From positions 1,023 to 34,908 of the forward strand of contig PLMQ01000017.1 in assembly GCA_003142535.1 (NCBI GenBank): a DNA stretch of 33,886 bases, in the 5' to 3' direction. The translations under genes were made by a program, and so were the position numbers. Under the pieces are notes generated by a model. That model had not been told where the DNA came from and made no database searches. It saw only the letters and a list, made by a program, of their open reading frames with translations. This stretch comes from Syntrophaceae bacterium (GTDB lineage Bacteria > Desulfobacterota > Syntrophia > Syntrophales > Smithellaceae). The stretch's first letter is position 1. Every line of letters starts with the position of its first letter. Below, piece by piece: positions 7,893 to 15,420 of the stretch.

Positions 7893-8891
7893 ATGAATAC
7901 GGTAAGCTCATTATTGGATAAAGATTGGCACGAACGTTATAAGCGCATCGCCAAGCTCAATATTCGCAGTTCGATATATGATGTTACGAACAGATGCAAT
8001 TTACGCTGTAAGGGCTGTTTTTTCTTTTCTTCCAATGAGCATATAGCCGCTCAAGAGGAAATGGATATAAAAAAGTGGGAAGAATTTATTGACCATGAAA
8101 AGGAACGCGGCGTCAACCTCGCTATTTTGATTGGTGGCGAGCCGACCCTGTGTATGGATAGAGTGGAGGCTTTTTATAAACGGATTCCATCATATTGTGC
8201 CACCAATGGCTTAATTAAAGTTGACCGCAATAAATTTCCCGACATGATGGTGGGAATTTCTCTGTGGGGCGGCGGAGAAGACGAAAAGATTCTGCGCGGG
8301 CGCGACACTTTTGCCATCTCCAGCAAAAATTATGCTGGAGATCACTATGCCTATTATCTTTATACCATAACACCTCGCCAGGTAGGAAAAATAGAACCGG
8401 TGATCAAACGGATAGTGGATGTTGGTTTGAAAGTACATCTGCAGCTATTGTCCAATGATGAAGGCGTTGACGGTTTCTCCTGGAAAGAGAGCGAGCTGAA
8501 AGATTTACGCCTGGAAATGGATGAGGTGTTGGATAAATATCCGCAAACGTTAATTTCCAGCAAATATTATCATGAAGTTATCACAACAGGAAAAATGCTG
8601 GGCAGGTCTTTCGGCTGGATGGAATGCCCTTCTGTAACGGAAGCGTTGGATAATAGAAAACCTCAACCGCGCCGGCTGATACATTTTGTTCGCTGGGCTT
8701 CCGATTTAAAGACAGTGCACCGCTGCTGCACTTCGGCAACACGTGACTGTTCAACCTGCAAGGACGGCGCCGCGCATATGAGCTGGATTATGGTTAGTAA
8801 ACGGGCCCATGTTTCTTCAACCAAAGATCTGCAAAATTGGATTGAAGTTTATGAAATGTTTGCAAAACTGTACAGCCTTATTCCCTGGTAA
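7893..8891 (+). CDS. Radical SAM enzyme with C-terminal cysteine motif (paralogue 2)
   Basis: This is a paralogue of the preceding gene. CNLRCKGC (C35, C39, C42) follows YDVTNR, and IGGEPTL is the SAM-binding segment. A CCx6Cx2C motif lies near residues 275-285, matching the arrangement in paralogue 1. The protein lacks the Pro-rich tail of paralogue 1. The ATG at 7893 follows AAAGGA. The condensing enzyme gene starts 7 bp after the stop. Paired radical SAM enzymes next to ACPs and condensing enzymes are a feature of loci proposed for ladderane or other unusual anaerobic lipids; they could act as a heterodimer or in sequence. The reaction is unknown. Confidence 0.87.
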   Translation: MNTVSSLLDKDWHERYKRIAKLNIRSSIYDVTNRCNLRCKGCFFFSSNEHIAAQEEMDIKKWEEFIDHEKERGVNLAILIGGEPTLCMDRVEAFYKRIPSYCATNGLIKVDRNKFPDMMVGISLWGGGEDEKILRGRDTFAISSKNYAGDHYAYYLYTITPRQVGKIEPVIKRIVDVGLKVHLQLLSNDEGVDGFSWKESELKDLRLEMDEVLDKYPQTLISSKYYHEVITTGKMLGRSFGWMECPSVTEALDNRKPQPRRLIHFVRWASDLKTVHRCCTSATRDCSTCKDGAAHMSWIMVSKRAHVSSTKDLQNWIEVYEMFAKLYSLIPW

Positions 8892-8898
8892 TACTTAA

Positions 8899-10149
8899 AT
8901 GTCTTCTAAAAAAGCAGTTATTTTAGGGTATGATTGTGTTTCTTCTTTAGGAACTGATTTGGAAACCCAGTGGCAGCGGGCAGTAGCCGGAGAATCGGGC
9001 ATAGCGAAGTTAACCAGATTTCCGATCCCTCCGGGATTCCCCGTCCATGTCGCCGGAGAAGTCGCCGATATTGATGTGCGTCCCTATCCTTTTTTGCAGC
9101 CGCGGGAAATGGCGCACTGGACATCGCCCATTTTTAAATATGCGTTGTTGGTAGTTTATCGGGCATTGGAGAGAAGCGGCCTGGCCATTACAAAAGATAT
9201 TGCTCCGCGTGTTGCGATAACTTTCAGTTCCGCGGTGGGCGGTCTGGATGCAATATTGCATGCTGACCGTATGCTGATTGCGGAAAATAAATTACCCCAT
9301 CCCTTCGCCAACCCCAATTCCTGCATTAATATGGTCGGCGGCAAGGTTTCGATTTTTACAGGTGCAACTGGCCCCATTTGTTCGACCATTACGGCTTGTG
9401 CTACGGGCATAACTTCTTTAATTATCGGGGAAATGATGCTCGAACGGGGAATAGCAGATGTTGTTATAGCAGGGGCAGTTGATTTCCCGCTGGTTGAGCC
9501 GATAGTTGCCGGTTTTGCCACAATGAACGGTGCTTACCGGCCCAAAGAAGGGCAGCCCGATGAGTCTCCGGAAAAAACAAGCAGGCCGTTTTCTATCAAT
9601 CGCAGGGGGTTTGTCGTTTCGGAGGGTGCCGGTTGTATTATTCTGGCGTCGGCAGAATTTGCGAAAGCGCACAGATTGAAGCCTAAATTCACCATGGCCG
9701 GATGGGGAATGACATCCGATGCCAGCCATTCTGTATCACCTAATTTGACAACGGTACAAAGATGCATGGAGGAAACAATTGCCCGTGCCGAGTTGCAGCC
9801 GAAAGACCTGGATGCGGTTAACGCTCATGCGACCTCGACAAAGGTCGGTGATAAAGTGGAAGCCGATGCGCTGCATAACATTTTTGGCAAGAAATTACCG
9901 CCGGTATCAGGGAACAAATCACAGCTGGGACACGCGATGGGTGCATCGAGTGCAATAGAAACAATTCTGGCAATGGAAGGAATGCTGCGCGATACATTAC
10001 TGCCCACGATAAATTATATTCCCGATCCGGCAATTGATATTGATTGTGTTGCCGAAGGGGCCAGGAAATTAACTCAGGAATTTGTCTTGAAGAATTCATT
10101 TGGTTTCGGCGGTTGCAATTCCTGTGTTATACTGCACAGGATTATTTGA
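8899..10149 (+). CDS. Beta-ketoacyl-ACP synthase (FabF-like), first copy
   Basis: The 416-residue condensing enzyme has the complete Cys-His-His triad: C167 in TACATG, H310 in NAHATST and H345 in KSQLGHAMGA, plus a GFGGCNS C-terminal motif. It would extend acyl-ACP with malonyl-ACP. The ribosome binding site is weak, and it is probably translated by coupling to the upstream radical SAM gene (stop 8891). Sequence is clearly diverged from the second KAS just downstream, so this is not a recent duplication. It lacks any fused domain. It belongs to the FabF/KAS II group rather than FabH, because it has the CHH rather than the CHN triad. Confidence 0.93.
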   Translation: MSSKKAVILGYDCVSSLGTDLETQWQRAVAGESGIAKLTRFPIPPGFPVHVAGEVADIDVRPYPFLQPREMAHWTSPIFKYALLVVYRALERSGLAITKDIAPRVAITFSSAVGGLDAILHADRMLIAENKLPHPFANPNSCINMVGGKVSIFTGATGPICSTITACATGITSLIIGEMMLERGIADVVIAGAVDFPLVEPIVAGFATMNGAYRPKEGQPDESPEKTSRPFSINRRGFVVSEGAGCIILASAEFAKAHRLKPKFTMAGWGMTSDASHSVSPNLTTVQRCMEETIARAELQPKDLDAVNAHATSTKVGDKVEADALHNIFGKKLPPVSGNKSQLGHAMGASSAIETILAMEGMLRDTLLPTINYIPDPAIDIDCVAEGARKLTQEFVLKNSFGFGGCNSCVILHRII

Positions 10150-10162
10150 AAAACGGAAGATT

Positions 10163-11428
10163 ATGAAAGCACCGGAAAACAGAAAAGTATTTGTAGTTGG
10201 TTACGGAATGGCGACTCCTCTGGGCAGTACGTTTGAAAAAACATGGAAAAGGGCAGTTAAGGGGGAGGCCGGCTTCCGTAAAGTTACGCGTTGTAAAGTG
10301 GAATCAGTCTGTGACGTGGTAGGCGAGATACCGGACTGGTATCCGCTGGAACTTGATTTTACCGATGCCAAAGAAGTCTATAACTGGAATGCCGCCTTCG
10401 TTATCCTGACAATTGCCGTTTGCAAAGAAGCCCTGCTGAATTCGGGAATTACTATCGACGAAAAAATAGCTCCGCGCATGGCGTGCCTCATTGGCTCCGC
10501 TTTAAATGGAACCGATGCTTTTCGAGTAGCGATGCATGATCTGGAACACCGCGGGCCGCTGAGAGTGAGCCCCTATTTGCTACCCAATTTATGCGCCAAT
10601 TTGCCTGCGGGCAAAGCCGGAATGCTCCTGAAATTTACCGGACCGATATTTTCTCCTCAGGGCGCCTGCGCTTCCGGCAATCATGCTATCGGTATCGGCG
10701 CCAGAATGATCCGTGATGGTGATTGCGATTTTGTTTTGGCCGGCGGCGCTGATGCCCCGATTCTACCCGAACTGATTCATGGCTTTGCCAATATGAATGC
10801 GACGATTAAAGTCAATCCCCATGATCGTGCTTATGCCGATCCGGCGCAAGCATCGCGCCCCTTCAGCCTCGACCGTAAGGGATTTGTTCTTTCGGAAGGA
10901 GCAGGAGTGGTTGTGCTGGCAGCCGAAGATGTTATTAAAGCTCATGGTTTAAAACCTAAGGCGGAAGTGTTAGGTATCGGCTGGACATCGGATGCTTATC
11001 ACTATACCAGCCCCAATCCGGTAACTATCGTTCGAGCTATTCGTGAAACCATCGATGATGCCGGTTTGAAGCCGGAAGATATTCAATATATCAATGCTCA
11101 CGGAACATCCACACCCAAAGGCGATCGCACCGAAGTAAAATGTCTGCGTGATGTTTTCGGGAAGAAAATAGAAAAGATTCCCATATCTTCCAATAAATCA
11201 CAATTGGGGCATACACTGGGGGCGACTGCGGCCATAGAAGCTGCTTTAACCATTGAGGGTATGCGCAAGGGAATTATCTTGCCGACCATTAATCATATTC
11301 CTGATCCGGAATTTTCGGATATTGATGTTGTTCCTAATGCTGCCCGTAAACAAAAATATGAAATTGCGCTTTCCAACGCCTTTGGTTTTGGCGGTACGAA
11401 TTGCTGTATAATATTCAGGGGGGTATAA
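10163..11428 (+). CDS. Beta-ketoacyl-ACP synthase (FabF-like), second copy
   Basis: The ATG at 10163 follows GGAAG and gives 421 residues; an upstream in-frame start at 10100 lies inside the previous gene and was not used. The active-site Cys169 lies in GACASG, with H313 in NAHGTST and H350 in KSQLGHTLGA. The C-terminus has NAFGFGGTN. Because Cys, His and His are all present, this is not a chain-length factor of the type II polyketide kind; both KAS proteins should be catalytically competent. They may form a heterodimer or act at different chain lengths. Spacing to the first KAS is 13 bp and to the thioesterase is 2 bp. Confidence 0.93.
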   Translation: MKAPENRKVFVVGYGMATPLGSTFEKTWKRAVKGEAGFRKVTRCKVESVCDVVGEIPDWYPLELDFTDAKEVYNWNAAFVILTIAVCKEALLNSGITIDEKIAPRMACLIGSALNGTDAFRVAMHDLEHRGPLRVSPYLLPNLCANLPAGKAGMLLKFTGPIFSPQGACASGNHAIGIGARMIRDGDCDFVLAGGADAPILPELIHGFANMNATIKVNPHDRAYADPAQASRPFSLDRKGFVLSEGAGVVVLAAEDVIKAHGLKPKAEVLGIGWTSDAYHYTSPNPVTIVRAIRETIDDAGLKPEDIQYINAHGTSTPKGDRTEVKCLRDVFGKKIEKIPISSNKSQLGHTLGATAAIEAALTIEGMRKGIILPTINHIPDPEFSDIDVVPNAARKQKYEIALSNAFGFGGTNCCIIFRGV

Positions 11429-11430
11429 AT

Positions 11431-11910
11431 ATGCGGCCCAAGCCATTTCAGCCCGAAATATTTAATAATGATTCGCATTATGTACGTGACCTGACGACCG
11501 GACTGATCTGGCATCGTTGTGAATACCGGACTCTATACGCTGATACGGATCGCTCTGAAGTGGTCTATCACGCCAATTACCTGCGTTATTTTGAATTCGG
11601 CCGGACTTCTCTTATGCGCGATGTCGCTTATGCCTATAAGGAAATAGAAGAAAGCGGCTTTGTTTATCCGATTATCGATCTGGGAATAAACTTTTTTCAG
11701 CCTCTTTATTACGATGATCTGATGTATATCTACACGCGCCCGACAAATCTGGAAAGAGTCCGTTTGCAGTTTGACTATGTCATTACCCACGCAGGGAAAG
11801 GCCATCTGGTCTGCATCGGTTTTACTAAACATTGCGCTTTAAATTCATCGGGAACTCCTGTCGCTGTTGACCCGAAGACGGTTCACCTATGGAAAACGTT
11901 TCCCGTTTAA
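11431..11910 (+). CDS. YbgC/4HBT-family acyl thioesterase
   Basis: The hot-dog thioesterase signature YADTDRSEVVYHANYL is present, with Asp40 in the position of the catalytic Asp of YbgC-type enzymes, and RYFEFGR follows. The ATG at 11431 follows AGGGGGG; the upstream TTG at 11401 lies within the KAS gene. The 159-residue protein would hydrolyse acyl-ACP or acyl-CoA and so could release the finished chain or remove stalled intermediates. Its last 22 bases overlap the start of the dehydratase gene, indicating translational coupling. Typical YbgC proteins are about 135 residues; the extra N-terminal 30 residues are not recognised. Confidence 0.88.
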   Translation: MRPKPFQPEIFNNDSHYVRDLTTGLIWHRCEYRTLYADTDRSEVVYHANYLRYFEFGRTSLMRDVAYAYKEIEESGFVYPIIDLGINFFQPLYYDDLMYIYTRPTNLERVRLQFDYVITHAGKGHLVCIGFTKHCALNSSGTPVAVDPKTVHLWKTFPV

Positions 11911-12755
11911 ATCAAAAACAGCGCTATCCGTTACAATTAAAGGTACATCCTTATTTATTCGACCACTATCTGGATGGGAAAACAATTCTTCCGGCAGTGG
12001 AAGCCCTGATTGTTCTGGCTAAAGCCGTTAAACTTCATTTTCCAAAGATTAATATTAATTGTTTACACAATGCGCGTTTTCCCCGTTTTTTAATTATGGA
12101 GCCGGAAGTAAAAAGTCTGAATGCCTTTGTTGATTTGTCTGATTCCGGCACTGGCGTAATTGCCGCATCTCTCACGACATCAGTAAAGACAAAAGCAGGA
12201 AATATCACCCGCATGCTTGAGCATGCTTATGTAGAATTTAATATCAATACTCCTGATTCCATTCCCGTCCATCCTTTTCGGTCATTCGAGAAACTGTCGG
12301 GAAAATGCATCAATATACCGGCGGATTCGGTTTACCGTGAACTGGTGCCTTTCGGCCCAGCCTATCAAAATATTATTGGAGATCTTTCCCTTTCGCCGGA
12401 TGGTGCGCTGGCATATCTTTCTGGAGGCAACCGCGAAGTTGATGATGACATTCTCGGTTCGCCTTTTCCTTTCGATGCAGTAATGCACGCCGCCTGCGTC
12501 TGGACACAACGTTTTACCGATGTAGTTCCCTTTCCCGTTGGTTTTGACAAAAGAATAATTTATCAAAAGACAAGCAAAGAAAAAACTTATCTGAGCAGAA
12601 TTATACCTGTAAAGTTCGATAAAGAGCCTTTTGTTTTTAATGCCTGGATATTTGATTTGCAGGGAAATGTTTGTGAAGCAATCGATGGATTGCAGATGAG
12701 AGATGTGAGTCAGGGGAAGAGAAAACCACCATCATGGATAAAAGAAGAATCATAA
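11889..12755 (+). CDS. Stand-alone PKS-type dehydratase (double hot-dog)
   Basis: The protein has two hot-dog halves like the dehydratase domain of modular polyketide synthases. The first half holds HxxxGxxxxP (H26, G30, P35), and the second holds the DxxxH motif (D196, H200). PFGPAYQNI at about 154-162 resembles the conserved YGPxFQ segment. Both catalytic residues are therefore present. It would dehydrate 3-hydroxyacyl-ACP to the 2-enoyl form, adding to the FabA-like and FabZ-like proteins of the same cluster. Its start overlaps the thioesterase gene by 22 bp, and its stop overlaps the transposase ATG as TAATG. The last 14 residues (Lys/Pro-rich) could have been altered by the transposase-gene insertion. 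Confidence 0.85.
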   Translation: MENVSRLNQKQRYPLQLKVHPYLFDHYLDGKTILPAVEALIVLAKAVKLHFPKININCLHNARFPRFLIMEPEVKSLNAFVDLSDSGTGVIAASLTTSVKTKAGNITRMLEHAYVEFNINTPDSIPVHPFRSFEKLSGKCINIPADSVYRELVPFGPAYQNIIGDLSLSPDGALAYLSGGNREVDDDILGSPFPFDAVMHAACVWTQRFTDVVPFPVGFDKRIIYQKTSKEKTYLSRIIPVKFDKEPFVFNAWIFDLQGNVCEAIDGLQMRDVSQGKRKPPSWIKEES

Positions 12756-13405
12756 TGGTATCAAGTAATGTCAATAACCGTCTAAATAGTTCTCAGCGAA
12801 AGGTCATCAGGTTGCCGAATTACGATTATGCCCAGCCCGGAGCCTATTTCGTTACAATATGTACACAGAAAAATAAAAGTTGTTTTGGCGTAGTAACAAA
12901 GGATGAATTATTGCTGAATGACGCGGGTAGAATGATTGAGAAATGGTATTTTGAAGTGATGAGTAAGTTTCAGGATATTAAATGTTGTGAATATGTTGTT
13001 ATGCCGAATCATTTTCATTGTATCATCGAAAACGTAGGGGCAGACCTGCGTGTCTGCCCTGAATGTTCAAGGAAATCATCTTCGGCAGATAATGATTCTC
13101 TTGGAAATTTGGGCGAACACATAGGTTCGCCCCTACAACGAATAATTCAATGGTTTAAAACAATGACGACAAATGAGTATATTCGTAACGTAAAGCAAAA
13201 TGGTTGGCAACCATTTGACAAAAAATTATGGCAACGTGGTTATTATGAGCATGTCATTCGAAATGAAGCTGAATGGTTGACCGCCGCGCAATATATCCTC
13301 GATAATCCCCTTAAGGTAGTAATAAATAATAATCTTGAGGGGATGGTGAAAAAGGTTTGTCATTCCGCTGAGAGAAGAGAAGAGAAATCATTTTTTAGAA
13401 TATGA
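12755..13405 (+). CDS. REP-associated tyrosine transposase (RAYT, Y1_Tnp family)
   Basis: The RAYT pattern begins LPNYDYAQPGAYFVTICTQ and includes the metal-binding HxH in MPNHFHCII. The catalytic Tyr is probably in GYYEHVIRNE, with ILDNPLK near the end. These enzymes are HUH-type single-strand endonucleases related to IS200/IS605 transposases, and they move short palindromic REP sequences. The frame is uninterrupted but contains an in-frame segment of about 34 codons (VGADLRVCP...GEHIGSPLQ) encoded by two REP-like hairpins. The ATG at 12755 overlaps the dehydratase stop; an ATG at 12734 is an alternative. It stands in the middle of the lipid cluster, and plsY begins 24 bp downstream, so the operon appears to be kept intact. 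Confidence 0.9.
   Translation: MVSSNVNNRLNSSQRKVIRLPNYDYAQPGAYFVTICTQKNKSCFGVVTKDELLLNDAGRMIEKWYFEVMSKFQDIKCCEYVVMPNHFHCIIENVGADLRVCPECSRKSSSADNDSLGNLGEHIGSPLQRIIQWFKTMTTNEYIRNVKQNGWQPFDKKLWQRGYYEHVIRNEAEWLTAAQYILDNPLKVVINNNLEGMVKKVCHSAERREEKSFFRI
13034..13136 (+). repeat. Pair of REP-like hairpins inside the RAYT gene
   Basis: The segment is bounded by GTAGGGGC (13034) and GCCCCTAC (ending 13136). Each end forms its own hairpin: GGGCAGAC/GTCTGCCC (13038-13059) and GGGCGAAC/GTTCGCCC (13111-13132). This bracketed arrangement is typical of REP doublets mobilised by RAYTs. Here it is kept in frame and translated. Confidence 0.8.
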
Positions 13406-13429
13406 CATTATAAATATATAAAGGAACAT

Positions 13430-14020
13430 ATGGGAAAAATATTTTTAATATGCATTCTTGCCTATCTGGCTGGGTCAATTAACTTTGCGATCATCTTTTT
13501 TAAATTGGCTGGCAAAGCTGATCCGCGGCTGCAATACAGCGGCAATGCCGGAACGACAAATGTTTATCGTCAGGCGGGTATCATCTGGGCGGCGGTCGTA
13601 TTTCTGCTGGATATCGGCCGTGCTGTGGCAGTTGCGGCGCTGGCTACTTATTGGCTTCAAGCGCCTTTCATTCCCTGGGCGGGATTTTTTCTCATCCTGG
13701 GAAACAGCTTCCCCTGCTTTCATGGATTTCACGGCGGTAAAGGTGTGGCAAATTATCTGGGGTTCACGGCGTTTGTGACGCCCTGGTCGGCATTGCTTGC
13801 CGCTGTTATCTGGCTCACCGTTTACGGAGTCTACCGTATTCCTTTTGTTGCTTCCTTTTTCATGGTTTTTGCTTTATCTATCGGGCTTGAATTTTCTTTT
13901 GACTGGAATTTCATCGCCATAATTGGTGCCTCGGCAACATTTGTGCTCATCTTATTCAACCACAGAAAAAATATTCTTCAATATTGGAAAAGCAAAGAAC
14001 AGATAACGCCGAGCGAATAA
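13430..14020 (+). CDS. plsY: PlsY-like glycerol-3-phosphate acyltransferase, divergent
   Basis: The 196-residue integral membrane protein matches PlsY: GSINFA near the N-terminus, SGNAGTTNVYR (motif 1, normally SGNPGATN), GFHGGKGVA (motif 2) and FNHRKNI (motif 3 His/Asn). Several otherwise conserved positions differ: the DxxKG pair is DIGRA, and the GH before motif 2 is GN. PlsY transfers acyl groups from acyl-phosphate to glycerol-3-phosphate. At the end of this cluster it could load the unusual chain onto glycerol. No plsX is next to it, so the donor may be acyl-ACP or acyl-phosphate made elsewhere. The ATG follows AAAGGAACAT. It may be a specialised paralogue of a housekeeping PlsY. Confidence 0.88.
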   Translation: MGKIFLICILAYLAGSINFAIIFFKLAGKADPRLQYSGNAGTTNVYRQAGIIWAAVVFLLDIGRAVAVAALATYWLQAPFIPWAGFFLILGNSFPCFHGFHGGKGVANYLGFTAFVTPWSALLAAVIWLTVYGVYRIPFVASFFMVFALSIGLEFSFDWNFIAIIGASATFVLILFNHRKNILQYWKSKEQITPSE

Positions 14021-14145
14021 ACAATCGTACAGATTATATATTAAGGCAGGCTAACGGCAACATCAGGGGAAGCCGCCACAAACGTTGGAATGAAAAAGAA
14101 GAGCGGCTATTCGCGGTCGGCTGGATGAAAGTGTTGGACTGCTTG

Positions 14146-14613
14146 CTATTTTCCAAGATCAATTATCTCTTTAGATACTGGAAATGAAAGCGGGTGATCC
14201 AAGTCTGGTACGCCAGAGAGAATTGGATAGAGCTTTGCCGCGGGCGTGCAGATAAGTTGCTTTCCGGTTTCTGCCTTCGCCTTGAACCCCGCCGTAGCTG
14301 TTCCAAGGCTTGCGATTGCGCTGATTGTTTCGGGTATTTTCGTATCTGTCTTTTGACCAACCGATGCGATCATGCCGTTAGACAATGTCGCAGATAGTTC
14401 AGCCGAACCGTATCCAGATACGAATTTCATAACCTTCTTGGCTTCAGGAATTGTAACGACCGTTGCCGTTGTCACGCACTCTTTTGTGGTCGAAACAAAT
14501 AGGTAGGGCTTTGGATCGAAGTACGTCATTCCATCACCGCCAAAGTCTATGTGGGCACATCCTGAGACTAAAAGAAAAACGACTAGACAGACTGCTTTAA
14601 TTGCTTTGCTCAT
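14146..14613 (-). CDS. Putative lipoprotein of unknown function
   Basis: The N-terminus is a lipoprotein signal peptide with the lipobox LVSGC (Cys19). The mature part of about 137 residues has a Ser/Thr/Ala-rich central section (about 75-120) and no domain I recognise. The ATG follows AAAAAGGAGG with good spacing. It is convergent with plsY, and its start lies 38 bp from an attC site, which suggests it was carried by an integron cassette. Small exported proteins of unknown function are common cassette cargo. Export and lipidation are well supported by the sequence; function is unknown. Confidence 0.8.
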   Translation of the reverse strand: MSKAIKAVCLVVFLLVSGCAHIDFGGDGMTYFDPKPYLFVSTTKECVTTATVVTIPEAKKVMKFVSGYGSAELSATLSNGMIASVGQKTDTKIPETISAIASLGTATAGFKAKAETGKQLICTPAAKLYPILSGVPDLDHPLSFPVSKEIIDLGK

Positions 14614-14650
14614 AAATCCTCCTTTTTCAATAGAATGTAAATGTTATGTG

Positions 14651-14738
14651 GCCTAACACTGCAAATCACCGGCGACAAAAAGCAGGGCGACGAAGGAGCG
14701 GCGCTTTTTGTCGTTCGGGTGCATTTGTCTTGTTAGGT
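14651..14738 (-). other. attC (59-base-element) recombination site
   Basis: The site is bounded by GCCTAAC (14651-14657) and GTTAGGT (14732-14738), which fit RYYYAAC and GTTRRRY. The two arms fold as an imperfect palindrome containing an 11-bp perfect inner stem (14673-14683 with 14703-14713), a 19-nt loop and unpaired bases mainly in one arm, as in integron attC sites. On the minus strand the HNH gene's stop TAA is inside ACCTAAC, the usual relation between a cassette gene and its attC. No integrase gene or second clear attC is in the window. Confidence 0.75.
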
Positions 14739-15167
14739 ATTTTTACTTCCCTTTGTTAGGGTTGCTTGCCCACCTGTTATTGTGAACTTCCCGGGCTCGG
14801 CAGGCAGCGTATAGTCCTTTTTGCCACCCTTCCGAATTTTGGCAAAACCACCTTCACTTTGTTCTACTTTCCCTTTATTACCGCCACCATGCGTCGGCTG
14901 TTGTGAGTTGCAATTTGGACAAAGAAGCTGAAGATTCTCAGGCCGATTGTCACCGCTCACTCCATTTTTATGGTCGAGAGTAAGTTTCAGCTCTTTGCCA
15001 TTCCATATCAGAGGCGAGTGGTAGTAAACACAACTAGGCTCATCGCAGCGCGTTGGGATAGAAAGATTTTGTTGTGATCGCCACTTAATATAATAGCGTT
15101 TAACTGTTTCCTGCGATCTACGGCCTTTTTGGTATCTTAGGACTTCATCTTGAGAAAGTTTAGCCAA
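14733..15167 (-). CDS. HNH endonuclease, probable gene-cassette cargo
   Basis: The HNH core is LTLDHKNGVSGDNRPENL followed by LLCPNCNSQ, and CDEPSC further upstream probably supplies the other zinc ligands. The fold is that of small phage- or mobile-element-type HNH nucleases. The tail after residue 100 is Gly/Lys-rich. A TTG at 15167 preceded by AAGGA is preferred as start; a farther TTG at 15230 would extend the protein by 21 residues into repeat A-like sequence. The stop codon lies within the attC core site. Whether it nicks DNA and what it targets cannot be read from the sequence. Confidence 0.78.
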   Translation of the reverse strand: MAKLSQDEVLRYQKGRRSQETVKRYYIKWRSQQNLSIPTRCDEPSCVYYHSPLIWNGKELKLTLDHKNGVSGDNRPENLQLLCPNCNSQQPTHGGGNKGKVEQSEGGFAKIRKGGKKDYTLPAEPGKFTITGGQATLTKGSKNT

Positions 15168-15183
15168 TTTATTAATCCTTCTT

Positions 15184-15246
15184 CTTTGGAATTGGAGTTT
15201 CACGAATAAATAATTCCGCTGTTTTTCCAACAGCGCCCGTGATTTA
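15184..15246 (+). repeat. Partial family A repeat (copy 5)
   Basis: GGAATTGGAGTTTCACG is the reverse complement of the family A left end. It is joined to TAATTCCGC, a GCTGTT/AACAGC hairpin and the family A right end CCCGTGATTT. The copy appears internally deleted. It lies just upstream of the HNH gene. Confidence 0.55.
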
Positions 15247-15298
15247 ATGCTTTAATATTTAAACCTTTTTTTATAAAAATCAAACAATTATTATGTTA

Positions 15299-15420
15299 TA
15301 CCATTTCGCGTTCAAAGGATAACGCGGCGGCAAGGAAGAGGCGCCGGATGCGTATATGAAAATACGTTGAGGACGCCGACGACGAAGCCAACAAAGGTAG
15401 CCAAAGAAAGCGGATTGGTA
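15299..15420 (-). mobile_element. MITE family B, copy 4
   Basis: The 122-bp element has termini TACCATTTC and (reverse complement of the right end) TACCAATCC. It is flanked by TTA at 15296-15298 and 15421-15423, a 3-bp target duplication. Its core matches copies at 20262, 29641 and 31013 in inverse orientation. The right-hand TTA is the TAA stop codon of the S51-like gene. Too short to encode a transposase. Confidence 0.75.

Noticed and set aside
10163-11428. Second KAS as a chain-length factor (KS-beta)
   Set aside because: The active-site Cys and both His residues are present, so it is a complete condensing enzyme.
14045-14095. A second attC site after the lipoprotein gene (GGCTAAC...GTTGGAA)
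   Set aside because: Both core boxes miss the consensus at one position and the arms do not pair, so there is no attC-like fold.
13984-14187. 67-codon plus-strand frame after plsY
   Set aside because: It overlaps the plsY end out of frame, has no ribosome binding site and overlaps the end of the lipoprotein gene.
15168-15230. N-terminal extension of the HNH protein to the TTG at 15230
   Set aside because: The extra 21 codons run through family A repeat sequence, and a TTG with AAGGA at 15167 fits the conserved start of the protein better.
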